Shown piece after piece: positions 23,492 to 30,972 of a stretch of 34,305 bases of DNA (within the stretch, counting starts at the first letter, position 1; each line of letters begins with the position of its first letter). The notes below the pieces were generated by a model that was not told the DNA's origin, searched no databases, and saw only the letters and a program-made list of their open reading frames with translations. Origin of the DNA: Rhizobium sp. (GTDB lineage: Bacteria; Pseudomonadota; Alphaproteobacteria; Rhizobiales; Rhizobiaceae). Location of the stretch: the NCBI GenBank assembly GCA_003527225.1, contig DPXQ01000170.1, forward strand, positions 1-34,305. Direction: 5' to 3'. The position numbers were made by a program, and so were the translations under genes.

Positions 23492-24433
23492 ATGCAGGTA
23501 CTTGTTTTTAACGCCGGCAGTTCCAGCCTCAAGTTCGGCATCTTCAGCGTGACGACTGAAACACACGAAGTGTTCAAGGGTTCTTATGAGCGCTTTCGGG
23601 CCGGAGGATGCGAATGCCGTTTTCGGCATGGAGAAACCGACGAGCGGGGTGCGGTCGAATTCGATAGTCCCAGCGAAGCGCTGAAAGTGGTTCCGGCCGC
23701 GCTGAAGCGTTTCGGGCTCGACGCAATCGACGCTGTCGGGCACAGGATCGTCCATGGCGGCGCAAGGTTTACCTCGCCGACACTGTTAGACGACGAGACA
23801 GTCGAGGCCATCGAAGCCCTGACACCGCTGGCTCCTTTGCACAACCCGGCGAACTTGGAAGCAGTCAGGCTCTGCCGCGGCCTATGGCCGGACATAAGCC
23901 AAGTGGCCGTGTTCGACACGGCCTTCCACCTCGACAACCCAGCCTTCGCAAACACCTATGCGGTGCCGGCAAGGTGGCGGGATGCCGGTCTGCGCCGCTA
24001 CGGGTTTCATGGTACCTCTCACAAATATGTGGCCGAGAGGGCGGCCCAAGAGATCGGCCGGCCGTTTTCCGACCTCCAACTGGTGAGCATTCATCTCGGC
24101 AACGGCGCCAGCATCTGCGCCGTCAACCGCGGGCACAGCATGGACAGTTCGATGGGCATGACGCCGCTCGAGGGGCTGGTGATGGGTACCCGCTCCGGTG
24201 ACGTGGACCCAGGCGCGTTTGGCTTTCTGTCGCGCGAACTTCAGCTTTCGGTGCAGGAGATCGAGGATGCGCTCTATTACGAGAGCGGGCTGAAGGGGCT
24301 GGCAGGCTCGTCCGACATGCGCGACATTGAAGACAGGGCGGCTAAGGGCGACCCCGAGGCCCAACTCGCGATCGAGATCTACGCATACCGCGCCAAAAAG
24401 TATGTCGGGGCTTATGCTGCAGCGATGGGAGGA
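23492..24433 (+). pseudogene. ackA: Acetate kinase, C-terminal third lost
   Basis: The first 314 residues are a clear acetate kinase: NAGSSSLKFG at the start, GHRIVHGG, FDTAFH, YGFHGTSHKYV, SIHLGNGASICAVNRG, and MDSSMGMTPLEGLVMGTRSGDVDPG. The family's usual length is about 400. After AYAAAMGG at 24433 the frame leaves the family and runs through unrelated sequence to a stop at 24715. The adenosine-binding GGIGEN motif and the C-terminal helices are therefore missing, and the enzyme should be inactive. It normally converts acetate and ATP to acetyl phosphate. No phosphotransacetylase or phosphoketolase gene is adjacent. The break marks a recombination junction. Confidence 0.85.
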
Positions 24434-24585
24434 CTGTCAATCGCCTCTATACGTTCCAGCTCCGCTTCGGAGAGCCCGAGTTTCAGGCGTTCGTGGACCG
24501 CTGGCTCGGCGTCGCACGCAAATGGGACGAACCCGTTCTTGATCCCGGTCTGCCGGGGATCATTCCACCGGACGCAGCGGATTGA
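24434..24585 (+). pseudogene. Orphan C-terminal gene fragment
   Basis: Immediately after the acetate kinase break, a different plus-strand frame reads as a plausible protein tail of about 50 residues: NRLYTFQLRFGEPEFQAFV, then DRWLGVARKWDEPVLD, then PGLPGIIPPDAAD and a stop at 24583-24585. Its hydrophobic and charged pattern looks like coding sequence, unlike the acetate kinase frame beyond the junction. I do not recognise the family. It has no start and overlaps the 3' end of vapC by 26 bases. It appears to be the end of a gene whose front was deleted when the two sequences were joined. Confidence 0.45.
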
Positions 24586-24991
24586 CGAACTCCAGCCCGG
24601 CAAAGTCCTTCTCGTTGTCCGTAACCACAATACAGTCGTTTGCACCTGCGACAGAAGCGATGATCATGTCGAGAGCGCTGCGCGGGCGGCCAGCGGCCTT
24701 GCCGTCCGCCATTAATCGCGCCCAGATCAGGCCCGCTTTGTCATCGAACGAGAGAATGCGGCCGGCGAACAACTCTTGCGGCCCCTCCGGTCCCGAAAAC
24801 CAGGCATCGAGAGCATCGCGCTTCTTGCCGCGTGGCTTTTCGAGAACGCCACGCCGAATTTCTGCGATGGTCAACGAGGCGACGAACAGGTTTTCGTCGC
24901 GTTGCTCCGCCCACCACGCCAGTAGCGATTCCGACGGCTGCGGCTTGACGATGTTGCTGAGGATGTTCGTATCGAGGAGGTAGCGCGTCAC
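24560..24991 (-). CDS. vapC: VapC-family PIN-domain toxin
   Basis: A 143-residue PIN-domain ribonuclease of the VapC class. The acidic residues of the active site are visible: D7 in LLDTNILS, E44 in TIAEIRRGV, D108 in ALDMIIASVA and D125 in VVTDNEKDF. VapC toxins cleave tRNA or rRNA and stop translation when not bound by VapB. The ATG overlaps the antitoxin stop by four bases (24988-24991). Length is normal. The module sits between a truncated acetate kinase and a recombinase gene, a usual place for plasmid or island maintenance systems. Confidence 0.9.
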   Translation of the reverse strand: MTRYLLDTNILSNIVKPQPSESLLAWWAEQRDENLFVASLTIAEIRRGVLEKPRGKKRDALDAWFSGPEGPQELFAGRILSFDDKAGLIWARLMADGKAAGRPRSALDMIIASVAGANDCIVVTDNEKDFAGLEFVNPLRPVE

Positions 24992-25290
24992 AGGTCGACC
25001 CGGCGCCCTTCCTCGCGCGGCCGCGACAGGTCGAGATCGGCGCCGACCAGAGGCGAGCGGCGCAGGGCCGACAGGATGTCCCCAGATTTCGGCGGCTCGC
25101 CGGCAACCAGAGCCTTGATGGTCTGCCGGGCTTCTTCCGCTTCCGGCCCCTCCTCGGCCAGATGCCGGGCAAGCGACCGGATCAGCTCACGGTCGGCTTC
25201 CAGCGCCAGAACCTCGAAGCGCTTGAAGCCACGCTGCGTCAGGCGTGTCCGGTAATTCTCGATCGCTCTCTTCTGTGCGGCATTGCTCAT
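24988..25290 (-). CDS. vapB: VapB-type antitoxin
   Basis: A 100-residue antitoxin. The N-terminal ribbon-helix-helix-like part is at about residues 8-45 (IENYRTRLTQRGFKRFEVLALEADRELIRSLARHLAEE), followed by a helical linker and a C-terminal toxin-binding tail (ALRRSPLVGADLDLSRPREEGRRVDL). The ATG at 25290 is preceded by GGAGG. The frame is open further upstream, but that part crosses the promoter and operator and is not coding. The stop overlaps the vapC start (ATGA), giving coupled translation. It should repress the operon through the palindrome at 25306-25323, with VapC as co-repressor. Confidence 0.85.
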   Translation of the reverse strand: MSNAAQKRAIENYRTRLTQRGFKRFEVLALEADRELIRSLARHLAEEGPEAEEARQTIKALVAGEPPKSGDILSALRRSPLVGADLDLSRPREEGRRVDL

Positions 25291-25305
25291 GGCTGGCCTC
25301 CGTGT

Positions 25306-25346
25306 TATATATCCTGACATATAGCCGATGTCGGCCTTGTAAACAA
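25306..25346 (-). promoter_or_regulatory. vapBC promoter and operator
   Basis: On the minus strand, TTGTTT (25346-25341) and TATATG (25323-25318) are 17 bases apart. A dyad, TATATATC (25306-25313) with GACATATA (25316-25323), matches in seven of eight positions and covers the -10 box. A second perfect dyad, GCCGA/TCGGC, fills the spacer (25324-25335), and CCTTGT/ACAAGG arms (25335-25348) overlap the -35. These are reasonable sites for VapB or VapBC binding. Confidence 0.6.
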
Positions 25347-25551
25347 GGGATGTCAGCGATGCCACGAGACTCGCACCACAGGCCATTTGTGCAGAAGAAT
25401 ACTGCGCGTTCCCGCCAGTATTTTCCATATGCTGTGGCACGCCATGCTTCGCCCGAGCGCGACAACGCCGCCGTTGTCGCCCCGGCCGCCGCCAATTATA
25501 CGGCTTTGATTTCAGTTGCTTACGTCAGAAACGCCGGGGATGCTGCAAGTT

Positions 25552-25799
25552 ATGACCTTGCGAGCCCCCGGAAACAAATCCAAGATGACTGGAAGCGAGC
25601 GCGAAGCGCTGCTCGAATCTCTGTTGCTGGAAGAGCCGGAGCTGACGTTCACATCGCGGGGCGATCCCGATCCACGTCTTCTGCGTCTGGTCGATTTCCT
25701 GGCTCGTCAGGCGGCGCGGGAGTGCTACGCCGAGGAAGTTCAGATGATGAAGCGGCGGAGGAAGCGCCCCTCCTGATGCTTCGGGGAGAAGTGCATTGA
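25552..25799 (+). pseudogene. Small recombinase-associated gene, probably frameshifted
   Basis: A short gene upstream of the serine recombinase. The first frame gives MTLRAPGNKSKMTGSEREAL, then LESLLLEEPELTF, LVDFLARQAARECYAEE, and after codon 62 turns to a basic tail ending KRRRKRPS at 25776. The neighbouring frame, from about 25738, instead reads SSDDEAAEEAPLLMLRGEVH and stops at 25797-25799. That stop overlaps the recombinase TTG start as TTGA, the layout of a coupled pair. One missing base near 25736-25740 would restore a protein of about 82 residues with an acidic tail. Small helical proteins in this position accompany many rhizobial serine recombinases; the function is unknown. Starts at 25516, 25552 and 25585 are all possible. 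Confidence 0.55.
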
Positions 25800-27424
25800 A
25801 GGTCGCGATTTACGCCCGCTATTCGTCCGACAACCAGCGCGAGGCGTCCATCGCCGACCAGTTCCGCATGTGCCGCCTGCGGGCGGAAAAGGAAGGCTGG
25901 ACGGTCGTCGAGGAATATTCCGATCACGCCATCTCAGGCTCCAGCATGATCCAGCGTCCCGGCATCCAGGCGCTGATCATGGATTCCGCGCGAGGCCGGT
26001 TCGACATGATCCTGGCCGAGGCACTGGACCGGATCAGCCGTGACCAGGAAGACATCGCCGGCATCTACAAGCGCATGCGCTATGCCGACGTGAAGATGTT
26101 CACCCTGTCGGAGGGTGAGATCAGCGAGTTGCATGTCGGGCTCAAGGGCACGATGAATGCGCTGTTCCTGAAGGATTTGGCCGACAAGACCCGCCGAGGG
26201 CAACGCGGCCGCGTCGAGGCCGGCAAGTCCGGCGGCGGCAATTCCTACGGCTACGATGTGGTGAAGAAATTCGATGCCAACGGTGAGCCAATCCGGGGTG
26301 ACCGCACCATCAACGAAGCGCAGGCCAATGTCGTGCGCCGCATCTTCCGTGACTATGCGGCTGGCAAATCGGCCAAGACCATCGCCTTTGCCCTGAACAA
26401 GGATGGTATTCCCGCCCCTTCGGGTGGGCATTGGGGTTTCAGCACCATCAACGGCAATCCGAAACGCGGGAACGGCATCCTTAACAACGAGATGTATGTC
26501 GGCAAGATCGTCTGGAATCGCCAGCGCTTCGTCAAAGACCCGGATACCGGCAAGCGGCAGGCTCGGCCCAACCCGGAAGAGGAATGGGTGATCCAGGAGG
26601 CGCCGGAGTTGCGCATCCTCGATGACGACCTCTGGAACGTCGTGAAAGCCCGCCAAGGCGAAATGCGGACCGAACGGGATGAGAGCGGCATCGCCGACGT
26701 CAGCAAGATGAACTACCGTCGCCGCCCCAAATACCTGTTCTCGGGTTTGACCAAATGTGCCTGCTGCGGAGGCGGCTACTCCGCCATCTCTCAGAAGCTG
26801 ATCGGTTGTTCGACAGCGCGCAACAAGGGCACCTGCGACAATCGAGTCAACATTCGCCGCGACGAGTTGGAAGCCCGCGTGCTGAACGCCCTTCGCACTC
26901 GATTGGTCGATCCCGAGATGTTCGCCCGCTTCTGCGAGGTGTTCACGCAGGAGATGAACCGTCTGCGCATGGAAGGCCGCGCCGGCATCGCATCGGCCGA
27001 AGCCGAGATCGGAAAGATCGAGCGCGAGTTGGCGAAGCTGCTGACCGCAATCAAGGCTGGTGGACCGATAGAGGCCATCGTGGAAGACATGAAGCGGCTG
27101 GAGGCTCGGAAGACCGAGCTGGTTACGTTCCTCGCCGAGGCCGACGAGCCGCCTCCACTGCTGCATCCCTCAATGGCGCTCCAGTACCGGAAGCGCGTTC
27201 AGCAGTTCTACGAAGCCTTGCAGGACGAAGAGGAAGAGAAGCGGATCGAGGCGGCGGACATCCTGCGCTCGCTGGTGGACAAGATCGTGCTGACGCCGGT
27301 GGATGGGAAGGTGGAGATCGACGTTCAGGGCGATCTCGCTGGAATCCTTATGATTTCCGCACAACCGAAAAACCCCGCCGGAGAGCGGGGTGGATCGCAA
27401 GTAAAGATGGTTGCGGGGGCCTGA
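25796..27424 (+). CDS. Large serine recombinase
   Basis: A 542-residue serine site-specific recombinase. The N-terminal resolvase domain (residues 1-145) opens with AIYARYSSDNQ, where S10 is the probable nucleophile, and contains the DRISRDQEDIAGI helix. The recombinase domain (about 160-300) includes GYDVVKKF, RRIFRDYAAGKSAKTIAFALNKDGIPAP and ILNNEMYVGKIVWNR. A zinc-ribbon (CACCGGGYS and GCSTARNKGTC) and a long coiled coil (about 385-445) follow. Enzymes of this size integrate and excise phages, islands or plasmid segments. The start is TTG at 25796, preceded by GGGGAGAA, and overlaps the end of the small upstream gene. No matching pair of attachment sites was found in the window. Confidence 0.92.
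   Translation: MKVAIYARYSSDNQREASIADQFRMCRLRAEKEGWTVVEEYSDHAISGSSMIQRPGIQALIMDSARGRFDMILAEALDRISRDQEDIAGIYKRMRYADVKMFTLSEGEISELHVGLKGTMNALFLKDLADKTRRGQRGRVEAGKSGGGNSYGYDVVKKFDANGEPIRGDRTINEAQANVVRRIFRDYAAGKSAKTIAFALNKDGIPAPSGGHWGFSTINGNPKRGNGILNNEMYVGKIVWNRQRFVKDPDTGKRQARPNPEEEWVIQEAPELRILDDDLWNVVKARQGEMRTERDESGIADVSKMNYRRRPKYLFSGLTKCACCGGGYSAISQKLIGCSTARNKGTCDNRVNIRRDELEARVLNALRTRLVDPEMFARFCEVFTQEMNRLRMEGRAGIASAEAEIGKIERELAKLLTAIKAGGPIEAIVEDMKRLEARKTELVTFLAEADEPPPLLHPSMALQYRKRVQQFYEALQDEEEEKRIEAADILRSLVDKIVLTPVDGKVEIDVQGDLAGILMISAQPKNPAGERGGSQVKMVAGA
27367..27391 (-). terminator. Intrinsic terminator for the mucR/EPS transcript
   Basis: On the minus strand ACCCCGC (27391-27385) and GCGGGGT (27378-27372) form a perfect seven-pair stem with a six-base loop, followed by TTTTT. 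It faces transcription coming from mucR, whose stop is at 27636, and lies inside the 3' end of the recombinase gene. It is the best intrinsic terminator for the exopolysaccharide operon. Confidence 0.7.
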
Positions 27425-27435
27425 TTGCACAGAGA

Positions 27436-27455
27436 CTTGTACAAGACCCGGGTCT
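27436..27455. repeat. Overlapping palindromes next to the recombinase gene
   Basis: CTTGTACAAG (27436-27445) and AGACCCGGGTCT (27444-27455) are perfect palindromes sharing two bases, 12 bases after the recombinase stop. Attachment sites of large serine recombinases often lie beside their gene, so this may be part of one; it could equally be a regulator site. No second copy was found in the window. Confidence 0.3.
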
Positions 27456-27635
27456 AGAGCGTTGAACCCGACCATTTGTGGGGTAAGCATAATTATGGAA
27501 CTAAATTCCGCCATTGCAGCGTGGCACTCGGTCCCATCATCCTCGTGACACGCCAAAGGCCTATTTTGGTAGCGCAAAGCAAGCCGCGGGCGTAGATGGA
27601 AACCCACACGCGCGCTCGCTTTATCGATGGGTATC

Positions 27636-28058
27636 CTATTTTCTCGCCAGTCTGCCCAATCCCATGTTCTTCGCCAGCTGCGAACGAGCTGCTGCATAGG
27701 CCGGGGCAACCATCGGATAGTCGGCGGGCAGATCCCATTTTTCCCGATACTGATCCGGTGTCATGTTGAAGCTCGCCTTCAAGTGCCGCTTCAACGACTT
27801 AAATCTGCGACCATCTTCCAGGCAGATCAGATAGTCCGGTTCGATGGACTTTTTTACCGGAACCGGGGGCTTCGGCTTTTCGATCACGGGTGCGACAGGC
27901 GTCGTATGGGAGACGCTCTGCAAGGCGTTGAAAACGCTGCCAATGAGCTTCGACAAATCCGTCGAAGGAACAACGTGATTGGAAACATAGGCTGAAATCA
28001 CCCGAGATGTGTATTCGACGAGCAGCAACTCGCTGTCTTTTTGCGCTGTATCGGCCAT
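27636..28058 (-). CDS. mucR: MucR-family transcriptional regulator
   Basis: A full-length 140-residue MucR/Ros regulator. The N-terminal helical oligomerisation region (about residues 10-50, LLLVEYTSRVISAYVSNHVVP) is followed by the linker PKPPVPVKKSIEPDYLICLEDG and the Ros-type zinc finger (C of ICLED, D, H of LKRH; the usual second H lies in a region reading LKASFNMT). MTPDQYREKWDLPADYPMVAPAYAAARSQLAKNMGLGR completes it. The expected final histidine, present as STHH in the truncated copy at 4764, is not evident here, so zinc binding may differ. MucR proteins are H-NS-like silencers that control exopolysaccharide, motility and quorum sensing. It follows rfbD by 16 bases and ends the exopolysaccharide operon. 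AAAGGAG precedes the ATG. Confidence 0.88.
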   Translation of the reverse strand: MADTAQKDSELLLVEYTSRVISAYVSNHVVPSTDLSKLIGSVFNALQSVSHTTPVAPVIEKPKPPVPVKKSIEPDYLICLEDGRRFKSLKRHLKASFNMTPDQYREKWDLPADYPMVAPAYAAARSQLAKNMGLGRLARK

Positions 28059-28074
28059 GAATGACTCCTTTCCT

Positions 28075-29079
28075 TTAAATTGTGCCGGGGTTTGGTTGAT
28101 ATGTGACGTGAAGGGGTAAGCAGCGTGAAACCACCGTCTGCATCGAGCTCTGCCATGGCGGCAAAGTCACACCATGGACCGAGGCCAGCTTGGTGGTGTC
28201 CAAACGGGAATTCGTCGGGCGCTTTGCCGCTGTCGGATAATCTCTACTGGTGATGCGGGCGAGGTCCGCCGACGGCCCTCCCCGCAGGCGCGACGCCTCA
28301 AAGATACCCGCCGCAAAATCGGCCCAGCTGGCAGCGCCTTGACCGGCAAGATGGAACGTCCCGCGCAACGCGCTCGACCGGTCCTGTAGGAGGTTGTGTG
28401 CCACCGCGATGATTGCATCGGCAATGTCGAGTGCCGAGGTCGGATTGCCGTGCTGGTCATCGACCACGCTCAAACAATCTCGCGTACCCGCAACATGCAA
28501 CATGGTCTTGAGAAAGTTGCGGCCAAAAGGGCTGTAAACCCAGGCCGTGCGCAAGATCACATGATTATCCGTGGCGGCAGCAAGCGCATGTTCCCCTTCC
28601 AGTTTCGACCTGCCATAAACGCCCAAGGGGTTTGTGGGATCGGTCTCCTGGTAAGGTGATGTCTTGGTGCCGTCGAAGACATAGTCGGTGGACAGGTGGA
28701 TCACCGGGATCCCGAGTCTCGATGCAACGCGCCCGATCTCTCCTGGCGCAATTCCGTTTACGGCATGGGCGCTCGCCTTGTCTGTCTCGGCCAGCTCGAC
28801 AGCGGTATAAGCTGCTGCGGAGACGATGATGTCGGGCTGCCGGTCGGTGATCGCACCATCGATCGAGCGTTTGTCGGCAAGATCGAGGTCAGGCCGGCCC
28901 AATGCCAGAATATCGAACTCGTCCTGCTGCCATCCGAGTTCGACCAGCGCGCTCACCACCTGTCCCTCGCGCCCGGTGACCAGCATGCGCAGCGGTTTGC
29001 GACGCGCCTCACCGTCTTGATTACCGATAGAGGAAAGCCGTGACCGTGGCGCCGAGTTGTCAGGAGCTGAGCCGTTCAT
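28075..29079 (-). CDS. rfbD: dTDP-4-dehydrorhamnose reductase
   Basis: A 334-residue RmlD/RfbD enzyme, which reduces dTDP-4-dehydro-L-rhamnose to dTDP-L-rhamnose with NAD(P)H. The Rossmann motif is GREGQV near residue 36. The catalytic YxxxK is in NPLGVYGRSKLEGE, with STDYVFDG and RTAWVYSPFGRNFLKTML also typical. About 30 extra residues precede the usual MLVTG start; the first ATG is kept because it overlaps the rfbC stop by four bases (ATGA). rfbA and rfbB, which make the precursor, are not in the window and may lie elsewhere. Rhamnose is thus probably a component of the exopolysaccharide. The mucR gene follows by 16 bases. Confidence 0.92.
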   Translation of the reverse strand: MNGSAPDNSAPRSRLSSIGNQDGEARRKPLRMLVTGREGQVVSALVELGWQQDEFDILALGRPDLDLADKRSIDGAITDRQPDIIVSAAAYTAVELAETDKASAHAVNGIAPGEIGRVASRLGIPVIHLSTDYVFDGTKTSPYQETDPTNPLGVYGRSKLEGEHALAAATDNHVILRTAWVYSPFGRNFLKTMLHVAGTRDCLSVVDDQHGNPTSALDIADAIIAVAHNLLQDRSSALRGTFHLAGQGAASWADFAAGIFEASRLRGGPSADLARITSRDYPTAAKRPTNSRLDTTKLASVHGVTLPPWQSSMQTVVSRCLPLHVTYQPNPGTI

Positions 29080-29648
29080 CTCACCGGCCCCTCATAACGG
29101 AAGACCTGACCGAGTTCGGCAAGTGTCGGCTGACGGGCGTCCTTTTCCGAAAGATGGGCGGACAGGCCATCGAAAGGCCACTCTATGGCAATCTGCGGAT
29201 CATTCCAGAGGAGCCCCCGATCATGCTCGGGGCTGTAGTAGTCGGTGACCTTGTAGGCCACGATTGTATTCTCGGTCAGAGTGCAGAAGCCGTGCGCAAA
29301 ACCGGGTGGGATCCACAGCTGCACTCCGTTATCGGCTGAGAGTTCGACCGAAACATGTAGACCGAAAGTCGGCGAGCTGATCCGCAGGTCCACTGCAACG
29401 TCGAAGATGGCGCCCGCCACACAGCGAACGAGCTTTCCCTGCACCCTCGGCGCGAGCTGAAAATGCAATCCCCGAACGGTGCCCCTCTCGGCCGATAGGG
29501 ATTGATTGTCCTGGACGAAGTGAAAGTCGCCGATCTTCTCACTGAAGACGTCCTGTCGGAACGTCTCCGAAAAATACCCGCGATCATCGCCAAAGCGGCG
29601 TGGTGACACCGTGAAGACGCCATCGAGTTCCAGCTGTTTAACGTGCAA
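29076..29648 (-). CDS. rfbC: dTDP-4-dehydrorhamnose 3,5-epimerase
   Basis: A 190-residue RmlC/RfbC cupin-fold epimerase, the step before RfbD. Visible motifs are FGDDRGYFSETF, FVQDNQSLSAERGTVRGLHFQ (with the catalytic H of RGLHFQ), KLVRCVAGAIFDVAVDLR (D of the active site), WIPPGFAHGFCTL and YYSPEHDRGLLWNDP. The start is taken as TTG at 29648, preceded by AAGGAG and giving the usual N-terminus HVKQLELDGVF; an ATG at 29693 would add an unlikely basic extension inside the ligase gene. It overlaps the preceding gene by 11 bases and rfbD by four, so translation is coupled along the operon. Confidence 0.92.
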   Translation of the reverse strand: MHVKQLELDGVFTVSPRRFGDDRGYFSETFRQDVFSEKIGDFHFVQDNQSLSAERGTVRGLHFQLAPRVQGKLVRCVAGAIFDVAVDLRISSPTFGLHVSVELSADNGVQLWIPPGFAHGFCTLTENTIVAYKVTDYYSPEHDRGLLWNDPQIAIEWPFDGLSAHLSEKDARQPTLAELGQVFRYEGPVR

Positions 29649-30972
29649 TTTGGTCTCCTTGTAATATCGGCGTGGCCGTTTGATCGGCCCCAATCAGTAT
29701 GGGCGTTTCTGTCCCGCGATCTCGGACCGGCACCGCCCAGGCAGCCGGCACGCGGGAAAACAACAGAGCAGCGAAGAAGGCGAAGAGAGAGGCGATCCCC
29801 GTCGTGCGCAGGGGGTAATCAACCGTGGAATGGGCGAGGATGATGAGGATCGCGATGAAAGCCGTACGTGCCGCATCCCGTTGGCGGACGCGGAAGAAAC
29901 GTATGACGATGGCAACAACACACGCAGCCAGAATCAGCGTTCCCGCAAGTCCTCCCTCAAGAATCACTTCGAGGAAGTCGTTGTGCGCGTGGTTCACGAA
30001 GGCAGCAAAGATCTGACCGAGTTTCTCGTAGTGCGGATAAACAAGATCGAAGGTGGAAAGGCCCGTTCCGAGCGGCCAGTGATCACGAATGGCGTCCCAG
30101 GTGGTGAGTGCGTATTCACGACGATCAAGGATCTGGTCGCCTCCCGCCTCCGTGAACTTGATCCACAACCCATAAAGATAGGCAGCGGCCACCAAGCCGA
30201 GACCGGGCGCGAGAATGGCAGCATATCTCGATCCACGCGCAATCATCACGAACGCCAGCAGAGAAACGAACAGTCCGATCAGCACACCCGCACGAGATCC
30301 CGCCGCCAGAAGAAACAGAAGGACAAGCGTCACAAGCATCAGGTTCCAGACGCGCATATAGCCTTGAGGGCGCACGGTCAGGGCTGCGAGGATGCCGACG
30401 GCCACGTAAACGGAGTAGTGATTTTCGTTCTGAAATGCGCCGAGTTCCGCCTGGTAACCGAGCAGATATGACAGCCAGGACATATCCGATTGGGAGAAGG
30501 TGGCGAAGGACAGAGCCAGATTAATCACCACCCCCGCGACCACAAACCGTCCAAGAAGGCCCAATTCCGACTCGTCGAACTTGCTGAGTGCCAAGAACAG
30601 AAAGGTTATCGTGAGGCACGCAATCAAGCCGGACATCGTCCGGTAAGCCGATAGGCTGATCGTCGTCGTCGAGCAGGAACCGATCGCCGGAATATAGGGC
30701 TCCGGCCGTAAGCCCTGCAGCCAGTCACAGGGCCAGGGCATAATCTGGATGCAGCCGAGAAGTGCGATCGCTCCAAACAGGGCAAGACCCGCAGGGGAAG
30801 TAGAGCGATCCCAAAACTTCACGATGACATAGGTGGAAGCGGCAATGACCAGAACCTGCAGGACATGGTCGATGAACAGGCCGCGCTCGGTCCCTCCGCC
30901 CATGACCTGGCAGGCCAAAAGGGTCACGCCAATGATGAGCCGGGCGAAAGAAGATGAAGTGTTCTGGATCAT
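29638..30972 (-). CDS. O-antigen ligase / Wzy-like polymerase
   Basis: A 444-residue inner-membrane protein with about twelve hydrophobic segments and the Wzy_C (O-antigen ligase superfamily) pattern. The large periplasmic loop is at about residues 270-335, and AAFVNHAHNDFLEVILEGG carries the conserved H-x-H-N region where WaaL/Wzy proteins bind undecaprenyl-linked glycans. WAFVNHAHND-type motifs are shared by polymerases in exopolysaccharide clusters. In this operon, with a tyrosine autokinase and rhamnose genes, polymerisation of repeat units is more likely than LPS ligation. It overlaps the TPR gene upstream by four bases (ATGA) and rfbC downstream by 11. Confidence 0.85.
   Translation of the reverse strand: MIQNTSSSFARLIIGVTLLACQVMGGGTERGLFIDHVLQVLVIAASTYVIVKFWDRSTSPAGLALFGAIALLGCIQIMPWPCDWLQGLRPEPYIPAIGSCSTTTISLSAYRTMSGLIACLTITFLFLALSKFDESELGLLGRFVVAGVVINLALSFATFSQSDMSWLSYLLGYQAELGAFQNENHYSVYVAVGILAALTVRPQGYMRVWNLMLVTLVLLFLLAAGSRAGVLIGLFVSLLAFVMIARGSRYAAILAPGLGLVAAAYLYGLWIKFTEAGGDQILDRREYALTTWDAIRDHWPLGTGLSTFDLVYPHYEKLGQIFAAFVNHAHNDFLEVILEGGLAGTLILAACVVAIVIRFFRVRQRDAARTAFIAILIILAHSTVDYPLRTTGIASLFAFFAALLFSRVPAAWAVPVRDRGTETPILIGADQTATPILQGDQIAR

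Noticed and set aside
25934..27166. Minus-strand open frame of 410 codons opposite the recombinase
   Set aside because: The recombinase on the plus strand has catalytic and zinc-ribbon motifs; the antisense product matches nothing known to me.
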